Of a stretch of 64,000 nt of DNA, positions 47,349 to 58,059 are shown one piece after another. Below the pieces are notes generated by a model. The model worked only from the letters and a program-made list of their open reading frames with translations, searched no databases and had not been told where the DNA came from. Where the stretch lies: the NCBI GenBank assembly GCA_014904985.1, contig MU128914.1:186001-250000 (forward strand), read 5' to 3'. Position numbers and translations under genes: made by a program. Positions within the stretch are counted from its first letter, which is position 1, and every line of letters begins with the position of its first letter. This DNA comes from Hydnum rufescens UP504 (taxonomy: Eukaryota; Basidiomycota; Agaricomycetes; Cantharellales; Hydnaceae).

Positions 47349-47940
47349 GTGGGTAGTGGGTGTGTGGTTTGTGTCTTCGTTTGGCACATTGTTGCTCACA
47401 GGTCTTGCTTTGCGGGAGTTTGATCTCGGGGGGGGCTCACTCCACAGGTCTTCATTTGTGGTGATACCTAGAATAAAACATTATCAGTTAAAAAATTAAA
47501 ACCAGCACAAAAAGAGCAGCATTTGCTGCTCTTTTTGTGCTGCTGGGGTGCACAAGATTACTTACATTGTATAGAACCACACACCTGCTGCAGCGGGTGT
47601 GTGGTTCGCATGGCCACCTCTCGCGTTTTTGCTTGGTGTTGTTTCATTGGGTGTGGCATGGTTTTGTTGGGTTTGGCATGGGGGTTGGGTGTGGTTTCAT
47701 TTGGCTTCGTTTCGTTTCGTTTCGCGTGGTTTTGCGTATTTCCGCTGGGGCCCAGGCCACTCATTGGGCAGCCTGTCATTTGTTTTGGTTTTGGTCTGGA
47801 ATAATAAAGGCTATGTTAGTATCAAAATTCACAGCAGTGCAAAAAGAGTAGCTTGTGCTACTCTTTTTGCGCTATTCTATGTATTGAGACAAAACTTACC
47901 TTATGACCATGCACCCGCCTCAGCGGGTGTGTGGTCATGT
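47349..47940 (-). repeat. left arm of palindromic element 2: two hairpin-intron modules (minus)
   Basis: Intronic hairpins at 47505-47540 (GCACAAAAAGAGCAGC with GCTGCTCTTTTTGTGC) and 47839-47870 (GCAAAAAGAGTAGC with GCTACTCTTTTTGC). Exonic hairpins at 47575-47606 and 47903-47938, plus a half-hairpin near 47355. On the minus strand, donors GTAAGTAATC and GTAAGTTTTG follow the exonic hairpins. The array is cut off at 47349 inside an exonic hairpin, so the arm is truncated compared with the right side. Confidence 0.75.
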
Positions 47941-47957
47941 GGTCGTGGTCGTGCGCT

Positions 47958-47960
47958 AGG

Positions 47961-48024
<64 letters not shown>

Positions 48025-48028
48025 TGTT
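47958..48028 (+). repeat. CTG/TTG triplet repeat
   Basis: Seven consecutive GCT units, then mixed TGTTGC units, inside the first exon of the left arm. The symmetric position in the right arm (about 48745-48780) has only CCACAACCACAACAACG, so the expansion is one-sided. Confidence 0.8.
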
Positions 48029-48074
48029 GTGGTTGTGCGGTCGCCTTTCTGTTGCTGGGTGTGGCTGCGTAGTT

Positions 48075-48735
48075 GTGAAATTCAACGCCGGCAATTGCTG
48101 ATACTTAGGAAGTGCCCAAGTGCTGATGCCGCAAGCACAGCACACATCAATAGCAAGCATGTAGATATGGAATAGATAATATATAATAAATATTTATCCA
48201 ATAAAATGCAAAGAAGAAGAAAATAATGAGTCAGAGCTCAATAAGGCATGAGATGGCTAATTGCAGAGTGGATTGGGCCACTTCTATGCATCAGAATTGG
48301 CCCAAATTTAAATATAGCAATGCCACATATACACTCTACATGGGCGATTGATTATCTCAGATGATTCTCGCATTTTTCAAATTTTCACGCCTTCAATTCC
48401 CTATTTAGGGAATTGAAGGCGTGAAAATTTGAAAAATGTGAGAATCGTCTGAGATAATCAATCGCCCATGTAGAGTGTATATATGGCATTGCTATATTTA
48501 AATTTGGGCCAATTCTGATGCATAGAAGTGGCCCAATCCACTCTGCAATTAGCCATCTCATGCCTTATTGAGCTCTGACTCATTATTTTCTTCTTCTTTG
48601 CATTTTATTGGATAAATATTTATTATATATTATCTATTCCATATCTACATGCTTGCTATTGATGTGTGCTGTACTTGTGGCGCCAGCACTTGGGCGCTTC
48701 TTGAGTATCGGCAATTGCCAGCATTGAATTTTGCA
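48075..48735. repeat. 660-bp central palindrome of element 2
   Basis: Mirror centre at 48404/48405 (CCCTA-TT-TAGGG). Each arm of about 328 bp matches the other nearly perfectly near the centre, with scattered differences, many at CpG/TpG sites, toward the ends. Each arm leads outward into a module array with its sense strand pointing away from the centre. Confidence 0.92.
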
Positions 48736-48791
48736 TCTTCTTTTTCATCTCCACAACCACAACAACGAACCGCCCGAAAAGGCAAGTGTAC

Positions 48792-50045
48792 GACCACACA
48801 CCCGCCACAGCGGGTGTGTGGTCATAAGGTGAGTTTTTTTTGCTTGTAGATACAATGGTGCAAAAAGAGCAGCGAAGCTGCTCTTTTTGTGCCTCTTTGA
48901 ATCTTTTTACTAACATATCTTGTATTCTTCTAGATTGAGACCTGGGGTCTAAGGCACAACGAAAACCCGCAAAATGAGGGCCCAAATGGCAACACCCCGA
49001 ACGAGGATGCCCCAAATGACATGACATACGGCAATGCGCCCACCACACGACATACGGCATGGCACCAAGGACGCGACATACGGCACCATGCCCACAACGC
49101 GACACACGGCACCACACCAATGACACAACACACGGCACCACGCCAATGACACGACACACGGCACCATGCCAACGACACAACACATGGCAACACGCCAAAC
49201 AGCATGATACATGGCAACGCCAAACGACATGATACACGGCAATGCGCCAAATGAGGACGTGACGTATGGTAACATGCCAAACGAGGACGCGACCGTGCCA
49301 TATGAGGGCCCCAGGAACCACACACCTGCCATGGTGGGTGTGTGGTCCTATTTAAGGTGAGTCACTGCCCCTGTAGCTACAACCACACAAAAAGAGCAGC
49401 AAAAGCTGCTCTTTTTGCGTGGTACTTAATTCTTAACTAATTTATAACTTTCTATTATAGGTCTTTACTTCTCGCACCAACAAATACCGACACAACCCCC
49501 CCCCTCCTGACCCCACCTATCAACACCTGAGCGACAGGGTCCTGGGGGGACCCGCACAAACCGCCGTGCATGAGCCGGAGTACGGTCCCAGTACCCCACA
49601 CCCGCTGCAGCAGGTGTGGGGTACTACAAGGTATTTTTTATTGTTTCATTTCTTATTCTCGTGGCGCAAAAAGAGCAGCATATGCTGCTCTTTTTGCGTT
49701 GCATTGATTCATTTTTTACTAACCTATTGTTATTTCTCTAGATCCTGGCCAGAACCCACCCGAACCCCCAACCATAAACCCACGGAACGACATGCTGCGA
49801 ACGAAACCCACGAATGACCCCCCACAAACGAAAACCGCAGGGAGGACCTATACAACCCGCCGTATGTATGAACTGGAGTACAGGGCCTCAGTACCCGACA
49901 CCCGCTGCAGTGGGTGTGGGGTACTGCAAGGTCAGTTTTCTTTTTCTTCTTATTTTTTATTCTTGTGGCGCAAAAAGAGCAGCGTAAGCTGCTCTTTTTG
50001 CACTGCATTACTGTTCAACTAATCTTTCATTTTAAATTTCTCTAG
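48792..50045 (+). repeat. right arm of palindromic element 2: four hairpin-intron modules
   Basis: Introns 48829-48933, 49357-49460, 49631-49741 and 49931-50045 (104-115 nt), with donors GTGAGT, GTGAGT, GTATTT and GTCAGT, branch matches CTAAC/CTAAT and acceptors TTCTAG, TTATAG, CTCTAG and CTCTAG. Intronic hairpins at 48861-48889, 49386-49421, 49665-49698 and 49970-50001. Exonic hairpins at 48792-48823, 49318-49345, 49591-49624 and 49891-49924 end 5-11 nt before each donor. The exon 48934-49356 holds imperfect repeats of a CGACACACGGCACCA type. No frame stays open across all exons. Confidence 0.78.
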
Positions 50046-50149
50046 ATCCTGAACCAGAACTCGTGTACACCCCCAACCACAAACCCGCCAAATGACGCAC
50101 CGCAAACCAAAACCGCGAACAAGCACCCATGAATGAAAATCCGCTCCCT

Positions 50150-50490
50150 CGAGGGAGTGCCCAAATGGACCTGGCCCCGACCAGGGCATATGGACCCCAC
50201 TCGGGTGTGGTGGGTATATGCAGGTGTGTGACCTGCAGGAATTATGCCCCCCCCTGTGGTGGCAGACCCCAGGGGGGGATAATATGTATATAGCATAATA
50301 TGTATATAATTATAGTAGTAATAATAATAATAATAACAATAAATAAATATATAATCTAGCACAGCCATGGATTGGCTGAAATGAATCGGAATGGCCGTAT
50401 TTCGGCCATACTGTCTGGGGGCCTATTAGGTACCATTTTCTGCCCCAAAAATGGTACCTAATTAGGTCCCCAATTTGACTGACCAGCCTG
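50150..50490 (+). mobile_element. right terminus of element 2
   Basis: CTCCCTCGAGGGAG hairpin, degenerate exonic hairpin, CCCCCCTGTGGTGGCAGACC, a TTA/TAA-rich tract (50300-50345), the segment CAGCCATGGATTGGCTG, a stem-loop (TTAGGTACCATTTT with AAAATGGTACCTAATT at 50426-50465) and the tip GACTGACCAGCCTG ending at 50490. The whole block is the reverse complement of the left end of element 3 (59482-59870), so it is a true inverted terminus. Confidence 0.8.
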
Positions 50491-52023
50491 ATTGGCATGG
50501 TGCCCAAGACATTTACAATGAGGCAGGCAATGCTCCTCGGCCTAGTACCCGACCTGGCCCCCTCATTTCTCCCACCGACTTCACAACCATCCCCCATACA
50601 TTCAACAAATCAGCCCCATGGTATGCATATATCCCACGTTCCCACTTCAATCCACCTATGTCGGTTGTCCATAGTGTTGTTGGCCATCAATCTTACCTGG
50701 AGCTGAACTACATTTCCCAATGCCAGAAATTCTTCGAAAGATCGGAGACAGTTTACGAGGGATGGAAGAGTATTGCCACTGATTGGCTAAATGGTGCCAG
50801 TCTCCCCAGAACCCCTGTGAAGCCTGATTGGATGAATGATCAATCTATGCAAAATGCCTTCACATCCATCATTGATCAACCCTGGCCTCAATCACATGTC
50901 ACATCACTCCTCTTCTTTGCATATGAGTGCAACGGTTATGCTTCTTACCTCATGCATTGCTGTATCGATTGCCTTCTTGCACTATGCGAGGTTCCACGTC
51001 CTACATTTGGTGTTGATGACTGAGTTGTTGGTGCTGTCTTCAAGGATCCTCTTGGCTCTGAGGAGGTAAAATGGCGCGATGAGCTTGTAGGAAGGGGCAT
51101 TCCAGTTTGGGTAGTGCGGGCATTACGGACTCGTCAGGATATGTTCCCTGACCGACATGGCCCAGAAGATATTGCTTCGGCTCAGACACGTGTGGATCAA
51201 GCCAAAAGGTTGGCTAAGTCATTGATCCACCACCATATTCGTCTCCAAGTCCCAGTCACTCACGTGGAGCATCCAGTCCCATGGTGGATGCTCCCTCAAG
51301 CTTATTATGAGGGGGATAGGGATGAACCATTCGTCCAGTCCGTTTGGGATTCGTTTCTCTTTTCAGGATCTATGGGGACCCCTTACCTCACGAAAGTTCG
51401 GCTGGATGACCTTCGTACAGTCTTCGGTCCTGGGGTTTTCCCCAAGCCTTCCACTCCTGTCATTTCTCCACCTTCTGCCCCTCCAGCCCCTGAGATCATG
51501 ATGGGTGATCCATCTCAGTTGAATTTGCCTTCTGCCACTCTGGCACCAGAGATCAACATGGATGATCCATATCATTGGAATTCAGATGAAGAAGAAGATG
51601 AGGATGACTATGATGACGGGTATGGTGGAGCCAGGGCCAGACGAAGGATCAAGGCTCAAATTGCGGCTGCCCCTGCAAATGCATTGTTTCAGGAGGCTTT
51701 CGAAACTGACCACGACTTTCAGGAGTGTGTCGAAAAGAGGAAGAAAGAGGAAGTGGCAATTGCAAAGCAGCATGCAGCAGCCCAGGCACTTATGGATGCT
51801 GCATATGGCAGGGACATCGAGGCACAACTCTCACTGCAGAAAGTGCTGAGAGATGCTAAAGGAAAAAAAGATCCACACAATGCTCAAGGGAAACCAGCAA
51901 AAACTCCTTTCGATATTTATCTTCTCAACCATTATGATCGTGCCCGAATTAAGCCTCCTCGCCCTCGCCATCCTGTTGCTTCAAAGTCTGCCCCTACCCC
52001 TGCCCCTGTCTCTATTGAGCCGT

Positions 52024-52212
52024 CAACTTCTGCCTCTGCTGTTCCCTCTGCCTCTGCTGTTCCCTCTGCCTCTGCTGTTCCCTCTGCCTCTGCTGTTCCC
52101 TCTGCCTCTGCTGTTCCCTCTGCCTCTGCTGTTCCCTCTGCCTCTGCTGTTCCCTCTGCCTCTGTTGTTCCCTCTGCCTCTGTTGTTCCCTCTGCCTCTG
52201 TTGTTCCCTCCG
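52024..52212 (+). repeat. 18-bp coding minisatellite (SASAVP)
   Basis: Ten units of TCTGCCTCTGCTGTTCCC; the last three carry GTTGTTCCC. Both strands are open, so the antisense Gly/Arg and Glu/Ala ORFs are shadows. Confidence 0.85.
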
Positions 52213-52963
52213 CCACTTCCCCCATGCCCTCTACTCCCGCTGAAATCCCCCCCTCCACCAACACCAAGAGCCCTGTCGTGGGCCCCACTTCCCCTCTGCC
52301 CCCTACTCCCACTGCAATCCCACCCTCCACCAAGAGCCCCACCTCTGCCGCACCCCCTGCGCATGAACTGCAGTCTCGAGCCTCTTCTGAGATCTCGGAT
52401 GTTGCGAGCCTTGCACTAGATGGACAGGAGGCCTTTCCTCTGAGGCCTTTGCCCATACCTCGAACCTTGGCTACTTCAGCAGTTCAATATAGTGCTCCGA
52501 ACTTGCCCAGTAAGTCAAAAGAGATTGAAGGATCTGGTGCTCTTGCGAAGCAGACTAAATACCACCCCTCTGATCATGAACGTGAACAGGATGAGCGGGA
52601 ACGCCATGAATGGGAATGACATGACCATGATGACATGACCATGATGAACAAGAACGCTGTGACTGGGAACGACGTGATCGGGATGAGCAAGAATGGGGAG
52701 ACCGGGAACGATGTGATTGGGATGAGCAAGAACGGCAAGACCAGGAATGATGTGATCGGGATGAGTGAGATCGACGTGAGCGAGAGCATGAGCGGCGACA
52801 GATGAGGGAGTATGGCTGTGACCAGGTGGCACGAAGACCGGAGCAGGAGCCTCCTGCTCATCATTCTCATTCTCATGGGCAAGGCCAGATGCATATGTTG
52901 TATGATGACTCGATGCAATTTGGAGTCACTGGGTCTAGTCGGTATCCAGCAGGGGCCTATGCT

Positions 52964-53610
52964 TGTCAGGGTTCATCCGCTTCTTTTCCGATAACTCCGG
53001 TTTGCTTCCGATTTGTCTCCGGTGCTCTCCGGGCTCCGTCAGTTTATTTCTTCTTGTTTCCGTTTGATTCCGTTTGCTTCCGAGTTCATTCTGTCACGTT
53101 TCATTTCTCTTTCATTTCCTTTGATTCCGAGTTACCCACGCTAGTACCTGTCCTTGTTCCTGGCCGCTCCCCTGTTCCTGTTTCCACCTCCCTTGTAACC
53201 ACCCTCCCCCTTGATGATCACTCCCCTCGTAGTATAGCTGTCCTGTATAAGTAGTCCGGGGGCGAAGTCCAGAGGCCTCAGCTTTGGTCTCTCAGGATTT
53301 CCGCTATTACCCCGGACTACAGGTTTGTCCTTGTACTTCCTTATGTCTTCTATAAAAACTCAGGATTTCCACTATTACCCCGGACTACAGTTCCGAGTGT
53401 GGTCCAGCTGACTCCTCGAGCTTAAGGACCGTCGTACTCACCTCCGCCTAGACCCTTCCGGGCTGCTGGAGCTCTCCTCTGTTTTCCTCCGCTCCTCTTA
53501 TCTCAGCCTTGCCCGGATTCCTTCGGACTGAGCCGGACTTACGCCGGACCTAGTCGGACTTATCCGTGTTTATATTTGTTTGGTGCTCTCGTCGCAGCGT
53601 GGCCCTGACA
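52964..53610 (+). mobile_element. solo LTR, 647 bp, TSD ATGCT
   Basis: TGTCAGGG start and CCCTGACA end form the 8-bp LTR inverted repeat. ATGCT flanks it on both sides (52959-52963 and 53611-53615). TATAAGTAGT near 53247 and CCTCAGCTTTGGTCTCTCAGG-like R sequence fit a Ty3/gypsy LTR. A roughly 40-bp internal duplication (AGGATTTCCRCTATTACCCC, 53296 and 53363). Inserted into family A copy 2. Confidence 0.88.
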
Positions 53611-53852
53611 ATGCTACAGCAATGCCCCAACCTCCAACTGGACCACGGTCTTCATGCCCCGCAGGCCCTCCTGCATCAGCCTATGGTCAACAGCCTCCTA
53701 CAGAACCGCGTTCAGGTCATCTGACTATTGCCTCTTCTGCTCCTCCCATCCCTCCAGCCCCTCCTCTCATTGCATCAGTTATTGCGCCTTGTCTCAATGC
53801 TGTTCCTCTTAAGTCCTGGCACACTTATGAGACCCAGAAGACCCGGTTCTAA

Positions 53853-54538
53853 CAATGATTTCGATGCCTATTTGAGCCCACAGAGTGTGGAGATTTTGCA
53901 CTGATTGGTGTTGTGCTGAACTCCAATGACAGAGTCACCCACGCTATCCCTATTTACGAACTTTACACTGATGGATATCAATCTGGACTTGTGCCCACAC
54001 CGTCCTTATGTATGATGGCTTTGCATGCACTAGTGCCATTCTGACTCTGCTGATGGTGTCACCCTCACCCTCACTATCTCTATCTATGAAGGTATTCCAC
54101 GGCTCAATATATGTTTTGGCTCTGCCAGTGGAACAATGACCTTCAAGTGAGAGGAGAGTGTCGAGCTGGGACTCGAAATGTGTAATCTAGAAGGGTGACT
54201 TTTTCCCCTCATTCTCACTATCTCACAAGCACCCCTTTCCTCTGCATGGCTACTTACCTGTGATGTGAAAAATAATTGTAACAGCTCAACTGTTCATTAT
54301 GTATCCGTCTTTACTTCAACATACGCCTAATGAATTACTTGTTTAGACTGACGTGTTGGTGTTGAGTCGTTTTTGCTTCCATAGTCAGCAGTTTCCTCAC
54401 TGAACCGCAACCACACCACGACCAGCTGGCTTTGAGACAGCAAACGTGCGCTGTTGCATTTGTTTTTCATACCTGCTTTGGAGAGGGCTTTTCAGTTGGC
54501 CTGCATTGCATTCTCAAATCTGCTTTCTTAATAAGCAG
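53853..54538. other. intergenic, no recognisable gene
   Basis: Mostly short frames. Possibly the decayed 3' part of family A copy 2, but no block of its C-terminal domain could be matched. Confidence 0.35.
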
Positions 54539-54770
54539 GGAGTTGATCACCTAGGAACATGCTCCAGTGTGTTCTTGGCTTTTACTCCATTACAAGTACA
54601 AGGGACAAAACAAGAGTTGATTGTCTGGGGCGCACTTCTGCGTTGCTCACTTTCACTCTATCTCAAGCACCAGGACTACGAGTTGATTGTCCGGAACATA
54701 CTTTTTTGTGTTCTTTGCTTTCGCTCCCCCTCAAGTAATAAGAACACAGGTTGATTGTTCAGGGAACTCG
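54539..54770 (+). repeat. 65-72-bp tandem repeat upstream of family B copy 3
   Basis: Three full units and one partial unit, each starting GAGTTGATTGTC/GAGTTGATCACC and containing a GTGTTCTTKGCTTTYRCTC-like core and CAAGTA/CAAGCA end. Located in the promoter region of the gene at 54810. Confidence 0.6.
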
Positions 54771-54809
54771 CTTAGTTGACCTCCCTACCCTTGCTCTGTT
54801 CTCCTAAGC

Positions 54810-57017
54810 ATGGGAAACTCGAAAACTTACAAGAAACCTAGAGGCCCTGGGTCCAATAAATCTCAACACACAGCCGACTCGTCAGAGCAGCTGCCCCTTC
54901 CACCCCGTGTTAACCGTGCTGTTGTCGAGCTAGAACTAAGGTCTCGCCCTTGCCAAGCTGCCTTCAAGGAGCATACTAACCCCCCTCATGGTGCAAAGCA
55001 TCTAGATGAAGTTACACAACAAGGCACGAAAAGCCAAGCTTCTCATCATCCTTCACCTCTGGTCCCTATTCCACTATCGTCTCGTGCTTCCAGTCCCCCA
55101 CCACCCATGTTTTCTCACACTCTCACACAAACTAAATCGCCCTCCCCAATCGTTGCAACATCTTCATCCCCAGCTCATTTTCCCATGGTCGATGACAGAG
55201 CTCTAGAGGATGAAATAAATGCCCCTGAGCATCCATTGTTTTTGTCGGACGATGGGTACAAGTCCGACAGCGATGATCCTGTGGCAGATCAAGACTATGC
55301 AGATGATCTTGTCGATGCATCTGTGGCAGATCAAGAGGACGTCAATAATCTCATTAATGGTGATAATGATGACCATGACCATGATCTGGATGAGGAGGTT
55401 GTGTCCTCCATGATGACAGGGGGTCGCTTCACCTGGGAACAAGTGCTAGAGGTCAAGGGTCTCACCAATGACCTGATGGCAGGTCTTAGGCATTGCGCGA
55501 AGGCCTGGGAACGTCCTCTTGATGCCATGATGCGGATTGTGAATTTGGTCATTGCCACTAAGGAGCGGCGGGCTGGTGGCAATGCATGGAATGCATACCA
55601 GAATGCATTTCCTGAAGATCCTGAGAAGGCAACTTGTAAGTAATACATTATCTCTCTTCACTCCAGACATCTTTCTAACATTCATGGCCTTTCCAGGACC
55701 ACGTCATGAATATGTGGCAGAGGTGATCAAGCCAATGTATCTTGCCCTCATTTCTGAACATGGGGGGCCACAATCCGAGGCATGGAAATGAAAGGCGAAG
55801 GAGCTGGTAGCAGAGCACATGAAACGCAAAGTCGTGACTGCCCAGAAGATCTCATTGAATGCAGCTGAGTTAGGGAGCCAGATGAAGAGCCTGAACAAGA
55901 AATGGTCCGACAATGTTAAATGGGGTGCCAAGCTCAATATGCACATTATGTACATCATCATATCTGGGAATCCCGACGTTGCTGCATCCAAACATAACAC
56001 AATGGTGTGTGGGATGAGTGCCATGCAAAAATGGTGTAAAGTGGAATTACCAGTCCAAACATCGCTTCTACTGAAAATTCATTTGTACATCATTGCCACA
56101 GAGGGGCTAACGGGAATACAGCCAACACAAGCCCCAAAGCGGATGCCCCCTGACATGCATGCCAAGTGGACCGTGTGTACAGCTGAGCTCACACGGCTTT
56201 TTGAGGAATGTAGCAGAGCAACTGTTGGATCAAAGTTTCCTTGGGGCACGATCCCTGCATTCCTTATATGACATCACCTATGGATCAAAAACTGGCCTGC
56301 GACCCGAGAGTTTCCTGATATGCTTGGATTTACTGTCTCTTCTGTACAAACGGAGCACTGGACCAACCTGTGGAACCGACTGTTCACTGTGGATGATAAC
56401 AAACGTCTCACTGTGAAACGGCTTGAACCACCAGAAGATCAGGCTCTACAGCCGACAACAATGCTTGTCCATAATAGTGATGACTTGACGTTACATGTCG
56501 CAGATTGGGAGGGCGAGGTTGCTAAGAAGAAACCATCAGCTGAAGATGGGTCTGTTCCATCTGAGCAAGGTGGAACTTCGGGGGATCCAAATCCAGATGA
56601 TGGGGCTGATGGGACTACTAGGCCAAACCCCAAGAGGAGGAGGAAAAATGAGGTCACAGATGGGAGTGGAACTAGAAGGGGGCAAAGAGGAAGGTGGTCT
56701 CAAATCCGATCATAGAAGATGAAGATGAGGGCCCTCAGGCCACGTCCACTCACTCAATAGGCCCAGCATTGTCATCTACCTCTACTCCACCATCCCCATT
56801 GCCCGTGTTTGGAGTTGGCACTATGGGCCCCCCAATGGCTGATGTTGATGTGACCTCAGTGGCATTGTCTACGTATCATTCAACCTTCAAATTTATGCCT
56901 ATGGACATAAATGACTTTCCAACGTCCAATGTTGATGTTGATTTCTCACAGTTCCCAGGCCTGGATATTTTCGAGAATCAGGATCTACTACTGGGCACTC
57001 CTGCTGGGCTCTTATGA
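54810..57017 (+). pseudogene. family B gene, copy 3, two TGA stops
   Basis: Exon 1 54810-55635 encodes 275 residues: KR-rich start (MGNSKTYKKPRGPGSNK), Pro/Ser region, acidic run, then GGRFTWEQVLEVKGL and GNAWNAYQNAFPEDPEK, matching copy 2. Intron 55636-55696 (GTAAGT...TTCCAG, 61 nt) sits where copy 2 has its intron. Exon 2 encodes VIKPMYLALISEHGGPQSEAW, then TGA (55789-55791), ELVAEH, MHIMYIIISGNPDVAAS and FPWGTIPAFLI, then TGA (56269-56271), then the same frame on to 56715 (TNLWNRLFTVDDNKRL and a basic PKRRRKNEV patch). A frame change near 56700 gives the last block, to 57017. Both stops are TGA. Confidence 0.65.
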
Positions 57018-57360
57018 GCATGTTGCTCTCATCCAGTCCACCCTTAATTTCCTTTTTGTTTAATTTCATTCCATAGATTTTGTTTGGTAGATTTTGTTAA
57101 GTACATGATTAGAGCAACCTTAATAAATAATCATTTTTAACTATGGCCTTATAATCAACACTATAATTTAGAGATAAGGTATCGCTCTATGTAATATTGA
57201 TTTTGGACAAATCACTAAGGTCAAATTTGATGATTGTCAATTGACATCAAAGAAAATTAGCCCTTGTTAGGCCAGCGAAATGACCTCAAATGGTACTCCT
57301 TTTGAGGTCAGCGCAAGTGGCTGACCGAGGTGGACAATTAATTAATCGGCACCTTGGAGA

Positions 57361-57897
57361 TCACTTTTTCATTTCCAAGTGATTGGTTCCATATTCGGCT
57401 GAGTTAATCAAGATGTCATCACTCTTTGCATGTGTGGCCTCTGGTGTAACCAACAATCGCTGAGTCTTTGAACCAATATGTAGGCTCTTGCCAAGCTCAA
57501 AGGAAGATCCGAGGATATCACCGAGTCCGATTGTCATGTCTTTGTTCATAATGGGCTTGAACAAAGGCTTGACATTCACATTCTCTTGAAGCTCGCTCAC
57601 AGAGCGAAAGGCTGGGGAAGATCTCTTTTGTGTGTGGTCTTTCTTATCGCAGATGGTTACATCTTCTAACATCATCTTGTCTTTGGATTTAGATGTCAGC
57701 AGTTCCGTCTCCGTAATGGCTGGTCTGTGAACTCGTGGACCATCTGTAACTTTGTTGTGCATATCCGCGTCCTCATTGGGCATATCTGAAACTCGAGCGT
57801 TGTGTTCCAGGTCCATAGTTGGCTGGTTGACTGGCACCTGCTGGGGCCATTCAACATACATGTGATTAGGACATTCTGCTGTGGAAGATAAAAACAT
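57361..57897 (-). CDS. hypothetical ORF fragment, 178 codons
   Basis: Open frame with charged, repeat-free sequence. It contains MLEDVTICDKKDHTQ and GDILGSSFELGKSLHIG, which faintly resemble the DVE..MIFD and FK units of the 21-25 kb repeat protein. If related, it is a distant scrap. No known domain. Confidence 0.3.
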   Translation of the reverse strand: MFLSSTAECPNHMYVEWPQQVPVNQPTMDLEHNARVSDMPNEDADMHNKVTDGPRVHRPAITETELLTSKSKDKMMLEDVTICDKKDHTQKRSSPAFRSVSELQENVNVKPLFKPIMNKDMTIGLGDILGSSFELGKSLHIGSKTQRLLVTPEATHAKSDDILINSAEYGTNHLEMKK

Positions 57898-58059
57898 CCA
57901 GTATCAGAAAATGCGAATATCCATTGATCCCAGCCATTGGAATGATCATGTGACCTATTACGAAATCAATTACGGCTACACACAGAAATCGAATTTGTTC
58001 TATAACTCCGTCAGTTTGGATCGGAGAGGTACGCCCATATAACTCTAGGAAAGCCACGA

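Larger units (their letters stand above)
50491..53852 (+). pseudogene. family A gene, copy 2, truncated 5' and interrupted
   Basis: Coding similarity to copy 1 begins directly outside the transposon tip at 50490. TGA at 51021-51023 follows FGVDD (copy 1: FGVDDDLMGAV). The frame continues to TGA at 52617-52619, through SPFD-like TPFDIYLLNHYDRARI and an 18-bp Ser/Ala/Val/Pro minisatellite. Next comes a Glu/Arg/Asp-rich repeat (52560-52800), in which repeated GAACGATGTGAT units alternate with GAATGATGTGAT: CGA changed to TGA. A solo LTR (52964-53610) splits the next part; coding sense resumes at 53616 (AMPQPPTGPRSSCPAGPP) and ends by 53852. The C-terminal domain of copy 1 is not visible. Confidence 0.55.

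Noticed and set aside
47858..48160. Poly-Ala/Thr ORF (100 codons, minus) and poly-Leu ORF (plus) at the CTG run
   Set aside because: Produced by the triplet repeat; no conserved counterpart in element 3 or in the mirror arm.
48361..48450. Palindrome centres as assembly fold-back artefacts
   Set aside because: Two loci share the core but have different arm sequences, and the arms of element 2 differ at scattered CpG-type sites.
50475..51023. Start of family A copy 2 at 50475
   Set aside because: That start uses TTG and lies inside the transposon tip; the real gene start has been lost.
52023..52456. Antisense Glu/Ala-Gly/Arg ORFs opposite family A copy 2
   Set aside because: Shadow of the 18-bp minisatellite on the other strand.
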